A stretch of 64,000 nucleotides of DNA from NCBI GenBank assembly GCA_029990175.1, contig JARKIP010000035.1:39260001-39324000 (forward strand), given 5' to 3'. The translations under genes and the position numbers were made by a program. The notes under the pieces are model-generated. The model was not told the DNA's origin and ran no database searches. It saw only the letters and a program-made list of their open reading frames with translations. Position 1 is the stretch's first letter; each line of letters begins with the position of its first letter. Below are positions 55,714 to 64,000 of the stretch, piece by piece. This stretch comes from Petunia secreta. Its lineage: Eukaryota > Streptophyta > Magnoliopsida > Solanales > Solanaceae.

Positions 55714-56343
55714 TGTTTATGCCTAAATTTGTACGTCTAGGTTAAACAATTAATTATGAATGAGGTCACAAGTAATAGAGGAATTTACAATGAAAAAGTA
55801 AGTAAAATACGATAAAAGTAAGGACAAGTAAATATATAAGAAATAATGGAGAAAAGTATGAAATGATGTGAGGTATGGTTTGACCCTCCTTACTTTGTAT
55901 TATCCTCTTTGAGGCTTTTTCATTTTTATTATTTATGAAATTAGTCGCTAGGCACTCTGCCTAGTCGACTCTTTGGAAACAAAAAAAAATCTTATTCCCT
56001 GAGAGTAGCCGAAGTTGCTGGCATACCCAGAGAGATGTACAATACAATATAAGGAGGGGTATTTATAGTAGTGATATGAAGTCCTAAATAAGGTAAAATA
56101 CAAATACTAATAGGGCCATGGGCCTACAACTCAAGGCGGTGGTATACTAAACCCTAACTAGGAGATTGTAAATCCTAGGCGACGGGATGTGTGCCCTGCG
56201 CCCTGTGGCCAAACCGCCTAAACGGTCGTTGGCTCAAGGAGCGGGCGTATTTCCTCAGTGCCCGGTGACTTGTAGGATAAGTCTAGTCTCGCCAGCTGGA
56301 CTCGTATCTCCGTAACAATAGGTGGCGTATTTTTTTCCACACA
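55714..56343 (-). repeat. Element E 5' LTR
   Basis: 630 bp. Minus strand TGTGTGG...CATAAACA. Pairs with the truncated copy at 8281-8664 about 47 kb away. Confidence 0.8.
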
Positions 56344-57895
56344 CTTTAAATGTGGTGCACTTGTCAAACAATTCACTACGAATCGAAACGAGAAAAGCTA
56401 GAAAGGAATTAGCACGAAAGAATTTATAGCTCGGGAAGTAGTAAACTTTGTGTAGGTAATTACTCAATAGAAACTAGCTAGAAGTAATTTCCCAAAGGAA
56501 GGATAAAGAAGCTTCCCAACCCCCCTTCAAACATGCAATGTAGCCCCTACTCCTAAGTCTCACTAATAAATCTCCTTTGACCAACTTGTATTGGATTTTA
56601 ATTACTACAAGTTTCAATGATATCTTCTTGTCTTCCTAGACGATAACTTGGGAGTTGCAGACTTGACAACTCGTTTCCTATGAGGTGATTAGGTACCTAG
56701 AAAATCTTTCCCCAAGATGAGTTTTAGTCTCCCCAAGAATTTACTAGGGAACTTGTGCCAATCATTGGATTGATCCTACACCCTTTCACACGCCCGAAAC
56801 CTAACTTTTTTGGAATCCCTTAATGTTATTTTCAAAACAAACATATAAAATTTAACAAGTCTTCCAAGAACAAATATGAGGATTGGATAAGTACTACACG
56901 AGCAACATGAATGTTTTCAAGAACACTTTAATCCAACTTCAACCAATACATTCCAGATTTCAAACACAATTAGGAAGACTACAAGAAGGATTTTAGGGGG
57001 TCCTTAAAATCAAGCACGAAAAGTTGGACCAAAATTTTGGATCAAATGATACCTTTTCACATGAACTGGATGAATATTATGAAGAACTACAAGAACACTC
57101 AAAAGGACTCTTTACATTCTCAACTCATAAGCGATATCAAAACAAAGATCTTAATGAGCAAATTCTCAATCTTACTACAGAAAAAAAGAACAAATTAAGA
57201 TGGAAACCCTAAGACACTAGAGAATTTTATTTTATATACATATATAAAAATGATATGAATCAAGAACTTGGAGTGTAGGAACCATCCAATACTTTGTTCT
57301 GATACCAAGATGATGTAACAAAACTAAAAAGATAAGAGATAGACACAAGTTGTAAGAAAATAGTGCAACAATTAAAAGGATCTACCTTAACCACCTCCAT
57401 GTAGGTATAATAGGCACTACGTCTATACAAACAATCCTTAAGAAAATAGCAATTCTCCTCTAAGCTGTAAGATTCAACAGGGAGCCGTTCAATTTGGATT
57501 TCACCAAATAAACACTAGTCATTCAACACAAAGGGTTTTTATAATATTCAATATTTAAAGGTAGGTAAATGGAAAACGACTTTAATTTGGCTTTTATAGG
57601 AAAGCCACACACTGGTCTTTAAAAACTAAGCTAGCCACAGGTGGCTTTTAAGAAATAGCCAATATAGGCTTCAAAAATAACTAAGCTTAGTAACACGCAT
57701 GACCATTTAGCCAGACCCTGGGCTAGTAGAAATAAGCTCATAGGCTCCTCTATCGGGCTCGGAAGTTTCCACAACTCCTGCAATGGCCTTCTCCAAAGCA
57801 AGGTATATGTCATGGAGGATCGTAGCTAGGCTCTTAGTGAATGGCCTGGAAGGCTAAACGAGTCACGATCAGTCTGAACTGCATCACCATGGCTA
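56344..57895 (-). mobile_element. Degraded minus-strand LTR element relic (G)
   Basis: TTGGTATCAGAAC on the minus strand (57296-57308) looks like a decayed initiator-Met PBS. Next to it TGATGTAACA at 57311 would be an LTR edge, with the LTR running right to about 57895 and the leader left to 56344. No coding region is recognisable, and the small frames are not convincing. Element E was inserted at 56343. Confidence 0.4.
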
Positions 57896-58504
57896 TTGGA
57901 CTATGTCAAGGTTTGGCTCAGGCTTTACCCATTCCCGAGTTAAAGTGGGAGCAGATCATTTTGGATTTCGTGGTTGGTCTGCTAAAGACATATAAGCGTC
58001 ATGATTTATTCTAGGTTATTTTGGATAGACTGACTCATGTCATTCAAGTGAAGATGACTGATTTAGCCAAGAGGTTAGCTCGGATCACAATAGAGCATGT
58101 TGTTCAGTTGCATGACACTCATTTGTCTATTATATTTGATCAGGGTTCCCTATTTAGTTCACAGTTCTGGCAGGCCTCCAGAGAGAATTAGGTACTCAGG
58201 TACAGCTTACCACTACATTTCATCTACAAACTGATTGCCAGTTTGAGCAGACTATCCAGATTTTCGAAAATATTTTAAGGGCTTTTGTTTTGGAATTCAG
58301 AGGCCACTGGATGATTATTTGGATTTGGAGGAGTTTGTATATAATAATAGCTATCAATCTTCTATTCAAGTGGTTTCATTTAAAGCATTATATTGTAGTA
58401 GTTGTGGATCTCCACTTTGCTGGTTCGAGTCTCGTGATGTTGAGTTGTTGGGTTCAAATATGATACCTCAGACTCTGGATACAAATCGAGTTATACATGA
58501 TCAT
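57896..58504 (+). pseudogene. Gypsy integrase fragment, degraded
   Basis: Plus-strand reading with stops gives GLAQALPIPELKWEQIILDF (core entry, first Asp), HDTHLSIIFDQG (second Asp), then FHLQTDCQFEQTIQIFENIL with the catalytic Glu region, RGHW, and YNNSYQSSIQ with SPLCWFE. These match chromovirus-type integrases. Frames break near 57950 and 58310. Its right end is cut by element F. Confidence 0.8.
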
Positions 58505-59148
58505 TTATATGATCCTAAATTCTAGGAATTTAAATAACAAACAAGGAATTAAAATTGATAGAATATAGACACCAAATTTAAGAAATTAGAAGTAATGTTG
58601 GACTCAAACCAACACCCATCCTTAGATTTCAATTAAAAGAGGCACATAATCTAAGCAGACCCTCAAAAGGAAGGGATACCTATTGCTAATTCATGGAATT
58701 TTTTAAAAAATAATGGCCTAGCCATAATCTCTCTCAAAGAGTTTTCACAATTCATTATAGTCTAACCTATGAATGAAGACAACATAAACTATTTATATTG
58801 GGGCTTAATTAAAGCTAACAATTATCTAAATAGCCCTAGAGCTAGTTATTACAATAGACTAAAAAGTATACTACCTCTAATTACTAAAATTGCCTGAAAC
58901 GTCCTTCTTCGCGAATGCGCCAATAACCTCGCAACCTCGAAGTTAAGATTATGGGACTTATCGTTATCTCAACTGGGTGTTCTACGACTGTACTTCTTTT
59001 TGCAATTACCGAATTCAACAGCTTCACTTGTTCAATTTGGTCGTTCTTTGCCTTGATTCTTAGCTTCCAAGCCCTTTTGGAACACTCCAAGTTTTTGATG
59101 TTATGTCTAATTCCGCCAATGTCATGAGCACTTATCCGGTTAATATCA
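58505..59148 (-). repeat. Element F 3' LTR
   Basis: Minus strand starts TGATATTAACCGG at 59148 and ends ATCATATAAA near 58505. Its end matches the partial LTR at 63959-64000 (ATATGATCCTA-AATCTAGGA). Limits are approximate. Confidence 0.6.
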
Positions 59149-59159
59149 TTTCCTCAATT

Positions 59160-62100
59160 TTTTTAAAGAAATTCATCTTTGAATTTGAACCTTACAAACA
59201 GTAACAGGAATAAGTACCAAGTCTAGAACTTCATTGACATTACATATAAAAGATGATTGAGTTGAATATCCACATTAAAATCTCACACTTTTATGGTAGA
59301 GCCAAGAGTCAAAAGACTCAAGGAAGATCAATTTTACAACTAAAGTTTCAAGCATTTTGCTAATAGAAACACATGTCCAAGATGAATCAAGTAATCAAAT
59401 AGGTTTAAAGAATAAATCATATAGATTACAATTAGATCCTTTAAGCATAAAACCTCCAAGATCAAAAATCGTCCAACAACAAGATTTACCACTAGGGTCA
59501 AACAATATCCTTACTTCCAAAACAACCATCATGATTCTACATATTACCTCATCAAACCACCCAAATATTGAAAACAAAGGATTAGCACATAATACCACAC
59601 ACCCATTATTCAACACACTATGAGTTCCAAAGGATAAATTCCATATCTCAAAGGCTTTAGAAAGTTCAAAAATAAGAACTTGCCATGCAAACAAACCATT
59701 TTTGGCTTTAGAAGACAACAACACGTCAAATATTTTTGAAGCCCAAGAAGATGCTTCCAAGTGTCTTACCTCTTTATAGATCCTTGCTTCATGGTCTTTC
59801 ACAAATAAATCAAGAAAGTTAGTAAACTCATCAAGAAAAGGATTATCACATTTATACTCATGGATATTTCGCCTCAAATAAGTTACTTTTACTTTTCTTT
59901 CTAGAAGCATCCACAAAATCCTTCCAAAGTAAATCCTCAAAAATAGGAATAGAGTAAGTGAAGAACATAACACTAAAATTAGCATCAAGCAATTTACTAC
60001 TACTATCACTAGTGCCTCCCTCTTTCTTTAAAAGATACTTTTCATTTTTAGAGGACTTTCCAATAAAAGACAAGCTTTCAACAAGCATATGAGGAGTTAG
60101 CTTGCTAACACCCACACAATTAGCACTCTCAAGCAAGTCACAAGAATCATTTAGACAAATTATGCACTCTTTAACAATTGGACCATCATGTTCATCAAGT
60201 CAAACACCAACAAGAAAGGAATCACTCAAAAAAATACCATTAATGGTATCTATATGTTCAAGCTCATTTCTTAAATTAGAAATACAATCAAGATAGGACA
60301 ACTGAAACAAGAAGTTTCACTTCTCAAGTAAGGTTCACTTCCTTTCACAATGCAAGCTTCCTCAACTTGACACAAACCACCAACTATATAAATAATTCTA
60401 TCACTTAAAATATCACTAGCTTCAACCAATTCTTTATTTTCAGCAAACAAAGTTGGGGTGTCATACCACAAATCATGATCAAAATCAACACTAGAAGAAT
60501 CTTCATTAGTTGAGTTTCCACATAATCTAACAAGTCACATTCTTCTTCCATTAAAGAATTTTCTTCATTCACAAGAGAAAAATCATTTTCAATATAAAAA
60601 CTCTTAGCACAATTATCATCCAATCCTATATATTTTATGGAACTCATGAAATAAAATAAGGAATAGATTCTAATCTTGCTTCCTTGGTTTCGAAGATTAT
60701 CAATTTTACCACTTTCTCTAACACATGACATGGTACTTCCATTCTCAAACTTAACTTCATTGTTGCTTATATAACTATAATTCATGCCTTTACAAGTTAA
60801 GGAATATAAACGAATAAACTCACTTGCAAAAAGACAATCATTCTCTAACAATTTAACACCAAGAATAGTATTCGTATCATATAAAGACCAAGTAATTAAA
60901 TTCATATTCATGGCAAGAAATCAAGGAAACATTTCCTATATCATGTGCTCTAACAATGGGCATAACACTAGCTTGACAAAATTTAAATGCTCACAATCAA
61001 TTCACACCTTGCTACACCATAAAACTCAACTAGTGTATGCTCCAAAGTACCATCTTGAATTTCAATACAAGATAAAGAATCATAAATAAATCAAAAATAA
61101 AGATATCACTCATACTCAAATCTATATCAAGCCCACCTAAAGAATTACAAGAATTAGAATTAGCTATTTACCTTGAAGCACAAAAGAAATTGTTTTACCT
61201 TGACTTTCAAAATTAAGGCTTACTTGAACAATTGGAGAAGTATTTTTGGCCTCCTCATTTTCTTCCAAATATAAGTCTTTTTACGTGATTCATTTATGCA
61301 ATCACTTCCACAAGAACCTACAAAAGAGACATCACTACTAAAAGAAGTAGTGAGGAGGTTAGAGTTAACATAAGAAGTAGTCTCTCTTATACTCTCTTGT
61401 TTTTCTTGGATCTTGATTTCTTTTCTCACATTCTCTCTCTTGTTTTTATTGGCTCTCCATTTCTTTTCTCACATTCTTTTCATTATTTTCTTCCTCACTC
61501 TCTTCATTTATTTTGGTGACAACTCACTCTCATTGTTCAACTCATCCTCTCATTTTCCTCTCTTGAGTTGTCACTTTGCTCACCCTTACATCTCTCAATA
61601 TTTTCTCTCTCACACTTTCTTTTGGTTGGAGTATCCAGATTACAAGATGAATCATCATAAGGTTGCTTTCTTGTATCCCAAAATAATCTCTTAAATTCTT
61701 CTTAAGATCTTGTCAAGTATGCTTTGGTTTCCAAGAATATGCCAAAGGATCAAGACTTAGACCATAATTTCTTCTCAATTATACGAGAAGAGCTCATGCA
61801 ACCAATATCAATCTATCCATCTCCTAGCAAAAGTCTTCATGCACAAAGATTTCCTCCAATTGAGATTCCCAAAGGACATAGATTTCATTTTTAGATTTTG
61901 TATGCAACTTAGGCAGTTATATGCATCTCTTATCCTTTTTACTTTGGATCTTTCTTTTCGCAAGTCTAAAAGTGTCATCTTTTGGTTCCAAGATTTCAAC
62001 TACCACAACTTGCTTGATCTTGACATTTCCACTATTAGGTAGTGGAACTTGAGACATCCCTACAAAATGAACAGACAAGTTAGAAAAAAAAAATGTCCTC
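59160..62100 (-). pseudogene. Element F unknown protein, degraded B1/C homologue
   Basis: Minus-strand pieces share the style and order of the B1 protein: KIKQVVVVEILEPKDDTF (about 62030), an acidic middle with CDLLDYVETQ and DTPTLFAENKELVEASDI (about 60440-60560; compare CYDTPPIFDKGEDELNEYP in B1), and a terminal LGSTIKV-type segment at about 59280-59300, whose DNA (CACTTTTATGGTAGAGCCAAG) matches the WLYHKS block. Frames at 60405-60911 and 59395-60009 are the longest open stretches. Stops and frameshifts are numerous. Homology is suggestive, not proven. Confidence 0.55.
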
Positions 62101-63942
62101 ACAAAGTCACTCCCTTAGTGTTTCACTCAAGCTGGATGTCACTCAATCACTTGTTCACTCTTACACTTGGCTTTTGTACACTCTTATGCACTCACAACTC
62201 AGGCTTTTTTCTACTCTTTGGATTTGGTTAAAGTTGCTTGGAAACTCATCCAAGGATACTTGAGTTTATGTTCGAGGTAAAATGGAGTTTATGTTCGAAC
62301 AAGGAAGGACAAAAGACACACTAACGGGACTAGGAATCAAACAAATATACAACAAACTAAAAGAAAAAAGCACCAATGAAATTTGCATGAAATAATTACA
62401 GACACAAATTAATTAGACAACACTAGTAGGAACTAAAACTAAATGTATTGTAATTAAAGAACACAAAAAAAAGTGGAAAAGTAATGGGAATAATCTCATT
62501 TTCAAAGTTGCAGACTCTCAGTTAAACAACGTAAGTACCCTGCTTCTCAAAATCGCATTCGTAATCATCGATACGCTTTTGTGGATAATTCAGTTCTGGA
62601 ACAATTGTGATTCAGTTTTGTGGATAAATAGCATTCACAATCATCGATACGCGATTGTGATTCTCAAGCATTCATTCTAAAGTTCCAATACTACCCATCG
62701 AGCTTTCAGGATGGTCACCAAGTTCTGCGCATAATTTTCAATCATGTTCTTTGGACGCCAATAGCTACCCTTCCAATGGTAACCTAACCAAATTAATTCC
62801 ACCTTCAGCTACCACTAAAAGAAACAACAACTCAAACCATTAATTCTTCAACAGTAGCTAAAACTTGATATCTCTTCATGTAATTCCTTGCTGAAAAATG
62901 ATTTCACTTTTTAGATTATTACAACTCAGATTTTCTTCTAATAGAACAGATCATAATTTGTACAAACAAACTGCAGGGATCAACATAACTTATCTTCCTC
63001 GTATTCGCAGCTATCTAAGAATGCTTTCACGATGACACCAGAAATTTTCAAATTTCGCGCTAGTGAAGATGCAATTGCAATCGTGATGTTCTTTGCAAAC
63101 TCAAAATCAAGTTCGTGTCCACAGCTTAGCCTTTAGTTAATAACAGCTAACAGCTCGCATGTGCAAACAAGCCTTCTCATTCGCGACTTTCACCAACAAA
63201 TTAAGAAAATGAATATTGTCCTTGGACAACACCAATATCTGAATTCCAAAACCTTAGCTTCACAACATAATTAGAGTGCAAAACAAAGAGATTTAGAATT
63301 CAGTTATAAATCTCAGAAACTAAAACCATCAGATTTAATGCAACAGAGTGCTTCTTCGCTTTCGCGTGTTGATTGTCACATTCGCGATTCTCAGCTGAGA
63401 ATAACTCTTTCGCAATCTCAACCTGCAAGTTTAACCCTAAAAACTATGATATGTTCTTCAATGTTCTTGGTGTTTTTCAAACTTTTCTTCAAAACCCAGT
63501 TCTTTCAATCTAAAAGCCCTAGGCAGATCTCCACCAATTTTGTTCAAACACCAACCACAAATTCCTTACAACCTCGCAAAGTAACCCCTAACAAGAATTT
63601 TAAAAAACGTTCCTAAATTTAGCATACCAAGTTCAAAATGCAAGCTCATTCGAAGGTTGTCAATGGAGGTTTTGCTTTGTCTTCACTTATATCCGTTCAG
63701 ATTAGTGAGAATCTACAAATTTAAGTGCAGAAAAAGAATTCCCAATAGATTAAAAATCCTAAAATTTTCAAGGACAAAGAAATTGAACGGTGTTCTTAGA
63801 CCCAAAATAGAAATTGACTATATGTTTTTAAATTTTTTTTTGAATTTTTATTTGATTTTTATTTGATTTTTTTTTTTTTGTTGCTATTTTCAAGTATAGA
63901 AATCAAAACCTAGACAGTGTTTCTAAGAACAAACACTGATCC
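62101..63942 (-). other. Element F leader
   Basis: AT-rich untranslated DNA. 62095-62220 resembles the B1 leader next to its ATG (CACTCCCT...GTTTCACTCAA...GATGTCACTCAAT). The T-rich run at 63829-63880 is low complexity. No gene seen. Confidence 0.5.
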
Positions 63943-63958
63943 GACCTCTTATACTAAA

Positions 63959-64000
63959 TGATATGATCCTAGAATCTAGGAGAGCTAAAATAGTGACACG
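63959..64000 (-). repeat. Element F 5' LTR, partial
   Basis: TGATATGATCCTAGAATCTAGG at the window edge, next to a decayed PBS whose minus-strand sequence is TTTAGTATAAGAGGTCGG (compare TTTGGTATCAGAGC). Confidence 0.5.

Larger units (their letters stand above)
8281..56343 (-). mobile_element. Element E: old Tat-type gypsy element split by nested insertions
   Basis: Pieces in correct minus-strand order from right to left: 5' LTR (55714-56343), PBS, gag remnant, protease and RT (54190-55713), RT end and RNase H (26753-27340), archaeal-type RNase H (11880-12384), integrase (10640-11860), non-coding 3' region and 3' LTR (8281-8664). Removing the Athila insertion (12390-26752) rejoins RNase H to its continuation KSQVLADFN exactly. 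Removal of C leaves a gap in RT, so some E sequence was deleted there. Confidence 0.8.
58505..64000 (-). mobile_element. Element F: diverged relative of B1/C, 5' LTR runs off the window
   Basis: Minus strand. The 3' LTR is 58505-59148, followed (inward) by purine-rich TTGAGGAAA. A long degraded coding region has B1-like features, and a leader collinear with B1's follows. A decayed PBS is near 63943-63958 and the 5' LTR starts at 63959 (TGATATGATCC, compare TATATGATCC at 58506). Younger than the integrase fragment it interrupts. Confidence 0.65.

Noticed and set aside
57024..57212. 62-codon frame as a gene
   Set aside because: Lies in a retrotransposon leader relic, short, without motif or promoter.

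Overview
This window is plant nuclear DNA, almost certainly from an angiosperm with a large, repeat-rich genome. It consists almost entirely of transposable elements. I see no host single-copy gene, no rRNA or tRNA gene and no CRISPR array. The evidence is a spliced MuDR/MULE transposase, Ty3/gypsy pol domains of several plant lineages (Athila, Tat/Ogre and an initiator-Met-primed group), plant-type LTRs with 5-bp target duplications, and a plant-specific Athila env-like protein. The species cannot be named from the sequence.

Layout, left to right. (1) 1-1103: 3' end of a gypsy element (family A) with its LTR. (2) 1104-~7711: a MULE carrying an intact spliced transposase on the minus strand, a small unknown minus-strand gene with its own TATA box, and a broken DUF1985/Ulp1-type accessory gene. 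Its introns and intergenic spaces are filled with arrays of a 12-bp palindrome, ATGTTTAAACAT, separated by 8-bp variable spacers. (3) 7712-8280: an inverted Ogre-like LTR relic. (4) 8281-56343: one old minus-strand Tat-type element (E), split into pieces by later insertions: a young Athila element (12390-26747, target duplication ATGGC) and a composite element C (27341-~54180). C itself contains a young non-autonomous element B1 (27502-33549, target duplication CAGGC) and an Ogre-like gag-only element D (35955-49983, target duplication TGTAT). D contains a deletion derivative of family A (A2, 46541-48873, target duplication ATAAG). (5) 56344-58504: degraded gypsy relics. (6) 58505 to the end: a diverged minus-strand relative of B1/C (element F), entering its 5' LTR at 63959.

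How the parts work together. The autonomous machinery present is the MULE transposase and the Athila gag-pol, which now carries a frameshift and an internal duplication. B1, C and F carry no recognisable gag, RT or integrase. They encode a conserved unknown protein of about 1,100 residues that contains a retropepsin-like fold lacking its catalytic motif and a C-terminal tandem pair of hydrophobic modules. Its reading frame runs through the polypurine tract into the 3' LTR. B1 is intact and its two LTRs are nearly identical, so it must have been mobilised recently in trans.

My candidates for undescribed biology are this protein family and the palindrome/variable-spacer arrays of the MULE.
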